From contig NZ_LGIQ01000005.1 in NCBI RefSeq assembly GCF_001187725.1, forward strand, positions 50,759 to 114,758: DNA of 64,000 nucleotides, written 5' to 3'. The position numbers and the translations under genes are program-made. How positions within the stretch are numbered: the first letter of the stretch is position 1; every line of letters starts with the position of its first letter. This DNA comes from Brevibacillus reuszeri. Its GTDB lineage: Bacteria; Bacillota; Bacilli; Brevibacillales; Brevibacillaceae. The notes under the pieces are model-generated. The model had not been told where the DNA came from, searched no databases, and was given only the letters and a program-made list of their open reading frames with translations. This document shows, in pieces, positions 9,099-17,938 of this stretch.

Positions 9099-9656
9099 TT
9101 ATGACTTTTTGGAATGATTCAAGACAGACATGCCGAGCTGGTTTTTAAAATGGCCGAGTGCCCACGCATGGCCCGCAGCATTGAAGCTGGCCACAGCATC
9201 TTCGTGGATGACGACGCGAAAACCGTGATAAAAGCCTTCGATTGCCGTGTGCAGCACACAAATGTCGGTGCAGACGCCAACGAGGTGAATCTCCGTAATT
9301 CCGCGTGTACGCAATAAAAGAGCAAGGTCTGTTCCTTGAAAGGCGCTGTAGCGCGTTTTATCCATCCAATGAATCGTATCTTCGAATTCCTCGTACGTGT
9401 TCTGGATGCTGCCGTACAGATTTCGGCCAGGAGTGCCGAGGATGTTGTGCGGGGGATACAGGCCCGTTTCCGGGTGATACGGGTCTTGCTCCTTGTGTGC
9501 ATCAACTGCCATGACCACGAAATCGCCTTCAGCCAAAAAATCGCGAATCAGCTCTTGAATCCGTCCTTCAATCACTTGACCTGGCTCCCCACATGTCAGG
9601 GCGCCATCTGTTGCGACAAAGTCGTTCGTGTAGTCAATGACGATCAGGGCTTTCAT
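9099..9656 (-). CDS. pncA: Nicotinamidase (isochorismatase-like cysteine hydrolase)
   Basis: This 185-aa enzyme should hydrolyse nicotinamide to nicotinate in NAD salvage. The catalytic triad of the family is visible: Asp8 (VIDYTNDF), Lys in DKTRYSAF near residue 100 and Cys in GVCTDICVLHT near 130. The metal-site DxH is present in DAHKEQDPYHPE, and PHNILGTPGRNLYG is characteristic of nicotinamidases rather than isochorismatases. AGGAGG precedes the ATG. It lies between an NrtR-like gene and a NadD-like gene with gaps of 36 and 38 bases, so all three are probably one transcript. Confidence 0.9.
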   Translation of the reverse strand: MKALIVIDYTNDFVATDGALTCGEPGQVIEGRIQELIRDFLAEGDFVVMAVDAHKEQDPYHPETGLYPPHNILGTPGRNLYGSIQNTYEEFEDTIHWMDKTRYSAFQGTDLALLLRTRGITEIHLVGVCTDICVLHTAIEGFYHGFRVVIHEDAVASFNAAGHAWALGHFKNQLGMSVLNHSKKS

Positions 9657-9692
9657 ACGTAAAACCTCCTCGGTCCCTTTCAGGGAATATCT

Positions 9693-10481
9693 TCAATAAA
9701 TCATGGCGACGGGCATGTAATCGGTAAATCGGTACAGCTTGGCAGGGGAGTTGGAATACTCCGTTGAGTAGAGTGGAGTACCATCTGCTGCGAGTACCGG
9801 CTCTAAAATCCCTTGTCTTCTGGTTGTCGAAAGCAGGCGGCGCTCAAAATTACCGCGGTCGCTTACCTTGAACGCAGGAACGACTGTCTCGATGACTTGT
9901 AAAAGCTCGCTGAGAGTGAACTCGTCAGGCAAAAAAGCTTTGGCGATATTCGTCTGAAGCATTTTTTCGCGAATCCGTGCAAGAGCGTCGGTCAATATCT
10001 CCCGATGGTCAAAAGCAAGCTGGAGCTCAAAAGCCTCCTCGACTGAAAAAAGACGTGCTTCTGATGCATCATCGTCCGCTTTTGCATGCGCTAGCAAATC
10101 CTCGTGAACAAGTGATACATAAGCTACACTCGGAATCCAGCCACGCGGATCTCTGCCAGGCTTGTAGTACGTCCCGAGCTGCTCGATATGAACATTCCGA
10201 TCGATATTCGTCTCTTCCTTCAGCTCCCGATACGCACATTCATCCAAAGTTTCGCTTTCCTTAGAAAAGCCTCCGGGCAGTGCCCATTGCTCGCCAAAGG
10301 TTGTGCTGATCCTTTTGATCAAGAGGACAGAAAGCTGCTTGGTCGGTAGAGATTTCGTCTTTGTATATCTCGCTTTGGAGGTGATGGTAAAAATACAAAT
10401 ATCAGTAGGCAGTCCGTCCGGTGATCGATACTTCTTCGTGCGATAGCGCAGGCGCCTTCTTGGCAACGGTTTGATGGACAT
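9693..10481 (-). CDS. nrtR: NrtR-type Nudix-winged-helix regulator of NAD metabolism
   Basis: This 262-aa protein has an N-terminal Nudix fold (about residues 20-165) and a C-terminal winged-helix part (about 175-250), the layout of NrtR repressors, which sense ADP-ribose and control NAD salvage. The Nudix box GGFSKESETLDECAYRELKEET keeps the glutamates but ends in T instead of G, as in non-catalytic regulators. The ATG at 10481 has AAAGGA eight bases upstream, whereas the earlier in-frame ATG at 10511 has no ribosome site. It heads the operon with pncA and the nadD-like gene, and a palindrome covers its promoter, so autorepression is likely. Confidence 0.82.
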   Translation of the reverse strand: MSIKPLPRRRLRYRTKKYRSPDGLPTDICIFTITSKARYTKTKSLPTKQLSVLLIKRISTTFGEQWALPGGFSKESETLDECAYRELKEETNIDRNVHIEQLGTYYKPGRDPRGWIPSVAYVSLVHEDLLAHAKADDDASEARLFSVEEAFELQLAFDHREILTDALARIREKMLQTNIAKAFLPDEFTLSELLQVIETVVPAFKVSDRGNFERRLLSTTRRQGILEPVLAADGTPLYSTEYSNSPAKLYRFTDYMPVAMIY

Positions 10482-10526
10482 AAAACCAATCCTTTCGTGT
10501 AGATCCCTCATTGTTGTCTTACTCGT

Positions 10527-10573
10527 ATATTATATTTTCATTTTAACAATGTCAATATAACAATGTTAAAATG
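10527..10573 (-). promoter_or_regulatory. Promoter and palindromic operator of the nrtR-pncA-nadD-like operon
   Basis: On the minus strand TTGACA (10550-10555) and TAATAT (10527-10532) are 17 bases apart. The palindrome 10539-10573 has 14-base arms (CATTTTAACAATGT on the plus strand) with one mismatch and a seven-base spacer, and it contains the -35 box. Binding of NrtR here is inferred from location and dyad symmetry. Confidence 0.75.
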
Positions 10574-10623
10574 TGTGCTTTTCACAAAAGTCATTAGGAG
10601 TAGCTAATAAACCTTTCGAAACC

Positions 10624-10652
10624 AAAAAGACGTCCGCAAAAAGGCAGACGTC
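10624..10652 (-). terminator. Intrinsic terminator of ppk
   Basis: On the minus strand GACGTCTGC and GCGGACGTC form a nine-base stem region followed by five T, 27 bases after the ppk stop codon. Confidence 0.85.
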
Positions 10653-10678
10653 AGTGGCGTGTATTCGTTGTTTCATTC

Positions 10679-12802
10679 CTATTCCAGCAGCGCAGTAATC
10701 GGCTTCAGGCGTTGAGCAGAGAAAGCTTTTTCTCGCGATTGATTGAGGCGGAATGCTTCCTCCCAAAAAAAGAGCTGACTGTTCTGGGGAAATGGACTCT
10801 CGGGTTGTACACGAATGTATGTACCGTCGGGCAAAAGCATGGATGCTTTGGCATCATCCTTTAGCATGATCTCCAGATAATGAATGACTCTGGCTTTCAA
10901 ATCGTCCTGGACAACAGGGAATAAAATCTCGACACGTGCGATCATGTTACGTGTCATCCAGTCCGCGCTGGAGAGATAGACCTGAGGATTTCCACCGTTG
11001 CAGAACACATAGATGCGGCTATGCTCCAGGTAACGGCCGACGATACTAATGACACGTATATTGGCGCTGACCTCGGGTAAGCCCGGGCGCAGGCAGCAGA
11101 CCCCACGAACGATCAAATCAATTTTGACTCCGGCACATGAGGCCCGATACAAGGCCTCGATGATTTGTTTGTCGGTCAACGAGTTCATCTTGGCGATGAT
11201 AAAAGCAGGCTTTCCTGCCAGGCTGTTTTCGATTTCTTTTTCAATGAGTGCCAAAAAGCTCTCCCGCATACCGATTGGCGCTGTGGAAATCTCTCGCCAG
11301 GCTGGAGGATGCGAATAACCGGATAAATGATTGAAAAAGTTTGAAGCATCAATCCCGAATTCCTCACGCGAGGTAAGCATCCCGATATCTGTGTAGGTGC
11401 CTGCCGTTTTGTCATTGTAGTTGCCCGTGCTCAGATGCACGTATCTTCTCAGCTGGTTGTCTTCTACCCGCACGACCAGCGTGATTTTGCTGTGGGTTTT
11501 CAGTCCGGCCACTCCGTAAATAACATGGCAGCCGGCATTTTCCAGCTTTTTCGCCCAAACGATGTTGTTCTCCTCATCAAAGCGAGCCTTCAGCTCAAGC
11601 AAGACCGTGACCTGCTTTCCGTTATCTGCGGCTTTAAGCAACGCATTGACGATGGGAGAATCTCCGCTTACCCGATACAGCGTTTGCTTGATGGCCAAAA
11701 CATTCGGATCGACTGCAGCCTCCTGAACGAATTGGATGATCGGGTCGAACGATTCATACGGGTGATGCAGCAAAACATCCTTTTTTTGAATCGCTGCAAA
11801 AATATCCTCCTCGTCCAGCAAATCAAGCGGATGCTGGGAAGTAAGCGGCTCAAACCGCAGATGGTCATATCCTGCGAGCGCATGAAAGCGGAAATAGAAG
11901 CTGGGGTCGAGTGGACCGTCCAGTCGGAAAATTTCGAAAGCGGAAAGCTCCAGCCAATCCTGCAGCGTTTCTTTCAAAAAGTCGCTCATGGATGCTGCGA
12001 CAGCCAAGCGGGAGGGCTCACCCATTTTTCGCTTTTTCAGCTCTTGCTCGATCGCTTCTAACAGGTCTTCCGTCTCGTCTTCGTCAATGGTCAAATCAGC
12101 ATTGCGTGTGATGCGAAACGGGCTTGCCTCCAGGATGTTGTAGCCCCGAAACAACGTATCCATATACAGGGCAATGACATCCTCGAGCAAGATAAAATGG
12201 GCTTCTCCATCAGGGGAGGGCAGCTCCAGAAAGCGCGGTACAACAGCGGGTACTTGTACTACAGCAAACAGCGGCCCCTCGCTTTCTGGATCGTCATCCT
12301 CCAATAGCACTGCGAGATTCAAGCTCTTGTTGAGCAGCATCGGAAACGGATGGCTGGCGTCTACAGCCATTGGTGTGAGCACAGGATACAGATGATGGTG
12401 GAAAAATTGATGGACAAACTGTTCCTGCTCACAGCTTAATTGCTCTGCTTTCACGAAGCGAATGCCTGCCTGCTGGAGGTCAGGCGTAATTTCGTTTTTC
12501 AGGATAGCGTACATGGAGCCCAAAACATGATGCGTCCGCTCCCAAATGGCCTGGAGCTGTTCCCCTGGAGTCATCCCCGATTTGTTGTCTGGCTTGGTGA
12601 ATCCAGCTTTCACTTGGTCCTTTAGACCTGCTACCCTTACCATGAAAAATTCGTCAAAGTTGCTGCTTGCGATGGCGACAAATTTTAACCGTTCAAATAA
12701 TGGATTATCCGGATTGGCGGCCTCTGCAAGCACTCGCTCGTTAAAGGCAATCCAGCTTAACTCTCGATTGATATAATAATCTGGAATACTAAAGTCCTTC
12801 AT
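10679..12802 (-). CDS. ppk1: Polyphosphate kinase 1
   Basis: This 707-aa enzyme polymerises the gamma phosphate of ATP into polyphosphate. The N-terminal YINRELSWIAFNERVLAEA, the head-domain region and the two C-terminal phospholipase-D-like lobes are present. The phospho-histidine loop HLSTGNYNDKTA and the second-lobe YLSSADWMTRN are intact, so the protein looks functional. Length is normal for Ppk1. It lies 129 bases after ppx on the same strand, a common pairing of polyphosphate synthesis and breakdown genes; that gap holds no gene. Confidence 0.95.
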   Translation of the reverse strand: MKDFSIPDYYINRELSWIAFNERVLAEAANPDNPLFERLKFVAIASSNFDEFFMVRVAGLKDQVKAGFTKPDNKSGMTPGEQLQAIWERTHHVLGSMYAILKNEITPDLQQAGIRFVKAEQLSCEQEQFVHQFFHHHLYPVLTPMAVDASHPFPMLLNKSLNLAVLLEDDDPESEGPLFAVVQVPAVVPRFLELPSPDGEAHFILLEDVIALYMDTLFRGYNILEASPFRITRNADLTIDEDETEDLLEAIEQELKKRKMGEPSRLAVAASMSDFLKETLQDWLELSAFEIFRLDGPLDPSFYFRFHALAGYDHLRFEPLTSQHPLDLLDEEDIFAAIQKKDVLLHHPYESFDPIIQFVQEAAVDPNVLAIKQTLYRVSGDSPIVNALLKAADNGKQVTVLLELKARFDEENNIVWAKKLENAGCHVIYGVAGLKTHSKITLVVRVEDNQLRRYVHLSTGNYNDKTAGTYTDIGMLTSREEFGIDASNFFNHLSGYSHPPAWREISTAPIGMRESFLALIEKEIENSLAGKPAFIIAKMNSLTDKQIIEALYRASCAGVKIDLIVRGVCCLRPGLPEVSANIRVISIVGRYLEHSRIYVFCNGGNPQVYLSSADWMTRNMIARVEILFPVVQDDLKARVIHYLEIMLKDDAKASMLLPDGTYIRVQPESPFPQNSQLFFWEEAFRLNQSREKAFSAQRLKPITALLE

Positions 12803-12931
12803 CCATGTCCAACCCTTTTATATTTATAGAGGTTATTCAAAAAGTGAAAAGCCAACTTTTTGATCACGCATTGATAGGTAGATGATCCCAACTCTTTAGG
12901 ACAAGTATAGCAGGCTACTATTAAGGGATTG

Positions 12932-14467
12932 TTAAGTTTTGGGGCTGTCTGCTACCGCAGTATAGGCAATCGGAATTTTCCATGCCTTGGAGAACTTGAT
13001 CAATGGTTCGTCCAATAACGAATACTCCAGGTGATCGGTGCGTTTTCCCATGCAACGGAGAAGATACGACCCGTTCGTCTTGATAAGCTGGACGGCATGA
13101 ATGGATTGGGTCATCGAGCGATCAAGCATCCGGGAAACGAGCAAAAGGGTGCCCAGCTTTTCTATGAGATTTTTGTCCTGCTTGGATACGATATCGGCAT
13201 GACGGCTGATTTGACCAAGCAGCAGCTTATTGCTTTTGTAGGACGCAAGCATGGCAATGAGCAGCCGCTCCCGGTGCGTGAAGCCTGCCATCAGCACCTG
13301 TGAGAGCAAATAAAAGGTATGCTCGGACGATTCGTAGACATTGATGCTGCGACCTGCATCATGTAAGAGGGAAGCGGACGCCAAAAGCTCTCGTTCCTCT
13401 TGCCCGAAAGCATGGAGTCGTTGTGCGCCCAGCTGGTCAAACAGCGATAGGGACAAGCTTTTCACGTGCTGGGCATGTATGGTGTCAATGTGGTAACGAT
13501 TCATGAATTGGGCAGCGGTTTTTGCATGAAGCTCGCTGCCGGTAGCAGGTGGCTCAGCTCCCCAAACAGATTCGTACAGCACACCCTCCCGAAGCCCTTT
13601 GTTGCTTATGAGAAGGACATCGCTGCCCGTATAGGAGAGCAAGGATTCAAACGCTGCGATTCCGGAAAGAACGACATCGGCCCTGTCCTTGGACATTCCC
13701 GGGACTTGACGTCTTTCTTCGAGCGAGAGGATACGGATATGCTCCAAAATACTGGTCACATTTTCTTTACTGATCGGGTAGTGATGCAGACTGTCCATGC
13801 TGTAGTGAACGGAGCGCTGATGAATTTTTCCCAGATTGCGTGCTGTTCCACCAATGGCGATCACGGGACATTGTTTATTTTTGAGCCATGGCTTGGACGC
13901 GAACGAATCAGCGAGAAAAGAGCGCAGCTGCGTAAATTCGGCTTCCGTCGGAATATCGCTATGCAGAAACCTTTTGGTCAATGTGACAATCCCAAATGGA
14001 AAACTATGACTTTCCTTCAGCTTGCGATTCTGAAAATAAGTGACCTCGGTGCTTCCGCCGCCGATATCAATCGTGATTCCCTCATCCACATTCATGCTAT
14101 CCATCACAGCGAGATAACCGTAACGGGCCTCTTCCTCGCCGGTTAAAATTTGTATGGTGATTCCTGCTTCGGCTTTGATTCGTTCAAGCAGCTCCACGCC
14201 ATTCTCTGCTTGGCGAACGGCTGCGGTGGCAACGCCGATTGTTTGCTGTACTTGTCTTGCATCGAGCAGTTCCTTGAATTGACGCAAGCAGGTCAGCGTA
14301 ATCGCCATCCCATCATCGTCGAGACGGTTGTTTTGCAGGTGATTGCTGAGTCTGAGGCTTCGCTTGATATTGTCTACTTCGGTCAGATTTCCTTGCTCGT
14401 CTTGCTGATAAATAACCAGTCTGGCTGTATTTGAACCAAGGTCGATAACACCAATACTTTTTGTCAT
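12932..14467 (-). CDS. ppx: Ppx/GppA family exopolyphosphatase
   Basis: The protein has 511 aa from the ATG at 14467, which follows AGGGGA by five bases; the longer frame adds 27 residues without a ribosome site. The ASKHA-type ATPase/phosphatase core begins VIDLGSNTARLVIY and includes the IDIGGGSTEV phosphate loop, and the C-terminal half is the HD-like domain (SLLHDAGR) found in long Ppx proteins. It removes terminal phosphate from polyphosphate or hydrolyses pppGpp. It probably forms an operon with ppk1 downstream. Confidence 0.92.
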   Translation of the reverse strand: MTKSIGVIDLGSNTARLVIYQQDEQGNLTEVDNIKRSLRLSNHLQNNRLDDDGMAITLTCLRQFKELLDARQVQQTIGVATAAVRQAENGVELLERIKAEAGITIQILTGEEEARYGYLAVMDSMNVDEGITIDIGGGSTEVTYFQNRKLKESHSFPFGIVTLTKRFLHSDIPTEAEFTQLRSFLADSFASKPWLKNKQCPVIAIGGTARNLGKIHQRSVHYSMDSLHHYPISKENVTSILEHIRILSLEERRQVPGMSKDRADVVLSGIAAFESLLSYTGSDVLLISNKGLREGVLYESVWGAEPPATGSELHAKTAAQFMNRYHIDTIHAQHVKSLSLSLFDQLGAQRLHAFGQEERELLASASLLHDAGRSINVYESSEHTFYLLSQVLMAGFTHRERLLIAMLASYKSNKLLLGQISRHADIVSKQDKNLIEKLGTLLLVSRMLDRSMTQSIHAVQLIKTNGSYLLRCMGKRTDHLEYSLLDEPLIKFSKAWKIPIAYTAVADSPKT

Positions 14468-14541
14468 GTGATTCCCCTGCCATTTTTTTGGTCTTTCCAT
14501 TATGCCACATAATTTATGAATTCCACCCATTAACTTGTTAG

Positions 14542-14570
14542 TTGACAACAGCCGAAAACCTTTTTATAAT
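14542..14570 (+). promoter_or_regulatory. SigA-type promoter of the alaR-alaT leader
   Basis: A consensus TTGACA and TATAAT are separated by exactly 17 bases. The start of transcription would be near 14577. Confidence 0.9.
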
Positions 14571-14576
14571 CGGAGA

Positions 14577-14891
14577 CATTCCATCAAGCATGGAACACGC
14601 ATAGCTAGGAAATGCCGTGAAAAGGAAAGTAGAAAAGGGATTTGACGTCCAGAGAGCTGCCTGATTGCTGGGAGGGTAGCCGCGAACTCTTTTTGAAAGC
14701 CACCTTGGAGCTCTGCTTTTGAACGATTGAGTAGAAAGCAGCGACTGGCCCACGTTATCGGGCGCATGTCGATGATGACTGCATAAGATTGTCTTTTGTG
14801 AAAAAGGCAAAAAAGCTGAGTGGTACCGCGATACCTTCGCCTCAGCAATCGGATTTATGGGAAACCATGGGTCTGGTTGCTGGGGCTTTTT
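14577..14891 (+). promoter_or_regulatory. T-box riboswitch leader, probably tRNA-Ala responsive
   Basis: The leader has T-box hallmarks in order: GGAAAGTAG and CCAGAGAGC of stem I, GAAAGCCACC, a stem II region with GAAC and AGTA (14721-14734), the T-box sequence TGAGTGGTACCGCG (14817-14830), and a terminator whose arms are CCTCAGCAATC (14840-14850) and GGTTGCTGGGG (14875-14885), followed by CTTTTT. By comparison with other T-box leaders (CACC-GGGA-codon), the specifier is GCU at 14710-14712, an alanine codon. That fits the downstream alanine aminotransferase. The specifier assignment is inference; the T-box identity is firm. Confidence 0.88.
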
Positions 14892-14926
14892 GCTTTTCAA
14901 AAAAGAGAGAAATGGAGTGGTGGGGT

Positions 14927-15427
14927 ATGGATCGAGTGAAGCAACGTGAACTGCTACATCTTTTGGAAGAGGACAGCCGGATGAGTGCCGAGCAAATCGG
15001 CAAGATGCTGGGAGAGACGACGGAGGCGGTTGAAGCGGCAATTGCCGCACTGGAAGCTGACAAAGTCATCGTGAAGTACCCAGCGCTCGTCAATTGGGAG
15101 CGGGTTGAGGATCATCCGTATGTCAACGCGATGATTGATGTAAAAGTAACGCCGAAGCGTGATGTTGGCTTCGACGAGGTGGCAGAGCGCATTTGTCGCT
15201 TCCCTGAAGTAAAGGCAGTCTACTTGATGTCAGGTGCGAGCTATGACTTGTCTATCGTACTGGAAGGAAAAACGATGAGAGAAGTAGCCAACTTTGTTTC
15301 GCAAAAGCTGGCGACACTCGATTCCGTGGTTTCTACCGCTACACATTTTATTTTAAAACGCTACAAGCACGATGGGATTGAGCTGGAAGATCGTGACGAA
15401 GATCGCAGGATGGTGGTTACGCCGTGA
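14927..15427 (+). CDS. alaR: Lrp/AsnC family regulator, AlaR-like
   Basis: The 166-aa protein starts at the ATG of MDRVKQRELLHLLEEDSR, behind GGAG/GGGG. It has an N-terminal helix-turn-helix (about residues 5-50) and a C-terminal RAM/effector domain (about 70-150, ending SVVSTATHFILKRYK), the Lrp layout. In Bacillus subtilis the gene pair alaR-alaT (formerly yugG-yugH) has this order and encodes an Lrp regulator with an alanine aminotransferase. Here its stop codon overlaps the GTG start of the aminotransferase, so the two are translationally coupled, and the operon is led by a T-box. Confidence 0.88.
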   Translation: MDRVKQRELLHLLEEDSRMSAEQIGKMLGETTEAVEAAIAALEADKVIVKYPALVNWERVEDHPYVNAMIDVKVTPKRDVGFDEVAERICRFPEVKAVYLMSGASYDLSIVLEGKTMREVANFVSQKLATLDSVVSTATHFILKRYKHDGIELEDRDEDRRMVVTP

Positions 15428-16608
15428 GTACACAAATGACAGTCAACAAAAGCCGTTTATCATCCACAGTCGCTTCGCTGAAGCCATCGGGAATCCGCCG
15501 CTTTTTCGATTTGGCCGCTTCGATGGAGGGCGTCATCTCACTTGGTGTTGGTGAGCCTGATTTCGTTACACCATGGCGCATGCGGGAAGCATCGATTTCG
15601 TCATTGGAGCGCGGACATACAGCGTACACCTCCAATGCTGGCCTGCTCGAGCTGCGGGTTGAAATCCAGAAGTACTTGGAGGAGCGTTTTTCAGTAAGCT
15701 ACCATCCTGAGTCCGAGATTCTGATTACGGTTGGAGCGAGTGAAGCGATTGACATCGCGCTGCGCGCCATTTTGGACCCGGGCGATGAGGTGCTGGTTGT
15801 CGAGCCGTGCTACGTATCGTACGAGCCCGTCATTCGTTTGGCTGGCGGTGTCCCGGTCTTTTTGAAAACGACGATGGAAAACAATTTCAAGCTGACGCCA
15901 GAAGAGCTGGAGAAGCATATTTCTCCTCGAACCAAAGCGATCATTTTCTGCTATCCGAATAACCCGACAGGGGGCACGATGACGGCAGATGAGTGGCAGA
16001 CGCTGCTGCCAATTATCGAGAAGCATGACCTGTTGGTGATTTCCGATGAGATTTACGCAGAGCTGACGTACGGTCGGATGCATGACAGTATCGCAGCACT
16101 CCCAGGAATGAAGGACAGAACAATTCTGATTTCCGGTTTCTCCAAAGCTTTTGCGATGACAGGCTGGCGTCTCGGGTACGTATGTGCCACCCCTGATCTT
16201 TTGGCAGGCATGCTGAAAATTCATCAATACACGATGCTGTGTGCCCCAACCATGGCGCAAATGGCTGCGCTGGAGGCACTTCGCCACGGACGCTCAGATA
16301 TGGAACGAATGATCGAGAGCTACCGCCAGCGCCGGAATTACATCGTAGATGGCTTCAGACAAATCGGGCTGGCTTGCCACGAGCCGGACGGTGCTTTTTA
16401 CGCCTTCCCGTCTGTTGCTTCAACGGGACTGTCTTCTGCGGCATTTGCAGAGAAGCTGCTGATGGAGGAAAAGGTAGCCGTTGTTCCTGGTGATGTATTT
16501 GGAGAAAGCGGTCACGGGCATATTCGCTGCTCGTACGCTACTTCGATGGATCAATTGAAAAAGGCGCTGGAGCGTATGGATAGCTTGATGAGCCGGATGA
16601 AGGCTTAA
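15424..16608 (+). CDS. alaT: PLP-dependent aminotransferase, AlaT-like
   Basis: This 394-aa fold-type I aminotransferase begins with a GTG that overlaps the previous stop (GTGA). The opening SGIRRFFDLAASMEGVIS and GVGEPDFVTPW match the Bacillus YugH/AlaT group, which transfers the amino group between glutamate and pyruvate to make alanine. YPNNPTGG and the PLP lysine motif SGFSKAFAMTGWRLG are intact, as is the final arginine region GHIRCSYA. The alanine role is inferred from the pair with an Lrp-type gene and from the probable GCU T-box specifier; other amino-acid donors are possible. Confidence 0.88.
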   Translation: MSTQMTVNKSRLSSTVASLKPSGIRRFFDLAASMEGVISLGVGEPDFVTPWRMREASISSLERGHTAYTSNAGLLELRVEIQKYLEERFSVSYHPESEILITVGASEAIDIALRAILDPGDEVLVVEPCYVSYEPVIRLAGGVPVFLKTTMENNFKLTPEELEKHISPRTKAIIFCYPNNPTGGTMTADEWQTLLPIIEKHDLLVISDEIYAELTYGRMHDSIAALPGMKDRTILISGFSKAFAMTGWRLGYVCATPDLLAGMLKIHQYTMLCAPTMAQMAALEALRHGRSDMERMIESYRQRRNYIVDGFRQIGLACHEPDGAFYAFPSVASTGLSSAAFAEKLLMEEKVAVVPGDVFGESGHGHIRCSYATSMDQLKKALERMDSLMSRMKA

Positions 16609-16666
16609 GCTGATTTGCAGAAGCGGTGTATCAACGAAGCGAGAATCATAGAGGAAGCATGTGATG

Positions 16667-16697
16667 AGGGATGGTCATAAGACCGTCCCTTTTTTTC
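16667..16697 (+). terminator. Intrinsic terminator of alaR-alaT
   Basis: AGGGATGGTC pairs with GACCGTCCCT (one G-U pair) around an ATAA loop and is followed by seven T. Confidence 0.92.
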
Positions 16698-16718
16698 ACG
16701 TTGTAAGGGAGGGGAATC

Positions 16719-16757
16719 AAAAAAAGAGTGCTGGCCCTACGATTGCCAGAGCACTCT
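16719..16757 (-). terminator. Intrinsic terminator of cidAB
   Basis: On the minus strand the arms AGAGTGCTCTGG and CCAGCACTCT pair with one bulge and are followed by seven T, 28 bases after the cidB stop. Confidence 0.85.
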
Positions 16758-16784
16758 CTTATTAATAGAAGAAAAATGATGTGG

Positions 16785-17459
16785 TCAGGACGACATGATG
16801 ATCGTAGCAACCAGCTGTGTAACGAGGGCAGCTAGGATCATCGAGATACTGGAGACAGTGCCTGATATCGGGCTCAGCTCGAATGCTTTTGATGTTCCCG
16901 CTCCGTGCGCACTTGTACCGAGCAACACTCCTCTGGCGATATCATCGGAGATACGCAGATACGAGATGATATACGGTCCGATGACAGAGCCGAGCAATCC
17001 CGTTAGTAATACAAGCACAGCAGTAATAGAAGGAACGCCTCCGATCATCTCCGATACGTTCATGGCGATCGGCGTAGTGATCGAACGCGGCAGCAGGCTG
17101 AACAGCACCTGGTGATCGACGTGCAGTAAAAGGGCAAGCAGGGCAGAGGAAACAACGGCCACAACCGAGCCAGCTACGACGCTGATCGTGATTTGCGCAG
17201 CGTGTTTCTTCAATAAAGGATAGTATTTGTAAAGCGGAACGGCAAAAGCGATCGTCGCAGGCTGGAGCATGTAAGCCAGCCATTTGCCGCCAGCATTGTA
17301 CGTATCATAAGAAGTATGAGTACAGAGCAAGACAATAACCAAAACAATAGGTGTAAACAGTAACGGTGAAAAAAGTAAAATTCGTTTGTAACGATATAAC
17401 CGTTTAGCGATGAGATAAATGAAAATCGTAAACAAAAATCCGAATAAGCCGGCGATCAT
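16785..17459 (-). CDS. cidB: LrgB/CidB family membrane protein
   Basis: This 224-aa protein has about seven hydrophobic segments and the conserved family stretches LPRSITTPIAM and GTSAHGAGTSKAFEL. CidB/LrgB proteins work with small holin-like CidA/LrgA partners in control of murein hydrolase activity, and in Bacillus the pair has been linked to overflow metabolite transport. Its start overlaps the last four bases of cidA (ATGA), showing translational coupling. The divergent LysR-type regulator fits the CidR arrangement. Confidence 0.9.
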   Translation of the reverse strand: MIAGLFGFLFTIFIYLIAKRLYRYKRILLFSPLLFTPIVLVIVLLCTHTSYDTYNAGGKWLAYMLQPATIAFAVPLYKYYPLLKKHAAQITISVVAGSVVAVVSSALLALLLHVDHQVLFSLLPRSITTPIAMNVSEMIGGVPSITAVLVLLTGLLGSVIGPYIISYLRISDDIARGVLLGTSAHGAGTSKAFELSPISGTVSSISMILAALVTQLVATIIMSS

Positions 17460-17827
17460 GAACGGGTATGCTCCTTTCGTTTGGAGATGCTTTGGGCTAC
17501 CAGTCCACTACAGATCATGACAAATGCAGTGCCAAAGGCAATCACGAGAAAAATTTGGATTCCCTCATGCAGCATCAGGCTTTGATACGAGACGATTCCG
17601 ACGGATGGCGGAATGAAAAAAAGCAGCAGCTCGGCGAGTAGCCAGCTTGCTCCCGTTTCAATCCATTCCAGACGCAGTACCTTACATTGAAGCAATAAAA
17701 ACACCACAAACATGCCGAGAAGGCTGCCGGGTATTTTCCAATCGAGGATCGAGACAAGTGCGTTCATTATTATCGAAATAACGATAAAAAAAGCAACCTG
17801 CCCCAAGAGGATAAGTAGTCTTTTCAT
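17456..17827 (-). CDS. cidA: CidA/LrgA family holin-like protein
   Basis: This 123-aa protein has four hydrophobic segments, including the family signature IPGSLLGMFVVFLLL and the LLLFFIPPSVGIV stretch. It is the small partner of CidB and probably forms oligomers in the membrane. It lies first in the operon. A dyad-symmetric site and the cidR start lie in the 111-base divergent intergenic region. Confidence 0.9.
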   Translation of the reverse strand: MKRLLILLGQVAFFIVISIIMNALVSILDWKIPGSLLGMFVVFLLLQCKVLRLEWIETGASWLLAELLLFFIPPSVGIVSYQSLMLHEGIQIFLVIAFGTAFVMICSGLVAQSISKRKEHTRS

Positions 17828-17886
17828 GAAGTTCTCTCCCTTTATGAAAAGTGTACATCACCTCTTTTCATAGGTAAAATGCATAT

Positions 17887-17911
17887 ATAGAATCACTGGG
17901 ATTCATTCTAT
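17887..17911. promoter_or_regulatory. Candidate CidR (LysR-type) operator between cidA and cidR
   Basis: ATAGAAT and ATTCTAT are perfect inverted repeats separated by 11 bases, the T-N11-A spacing of LysR-type sites. A second small dyad, GAATC-N5-GATTC, lies inside. It sits in the divergent cidA/cidR gap. Confidence 0.6.
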
Positions 17912-17938
17912 CTATAGGTGACGCAAAGGAGATGTCTG

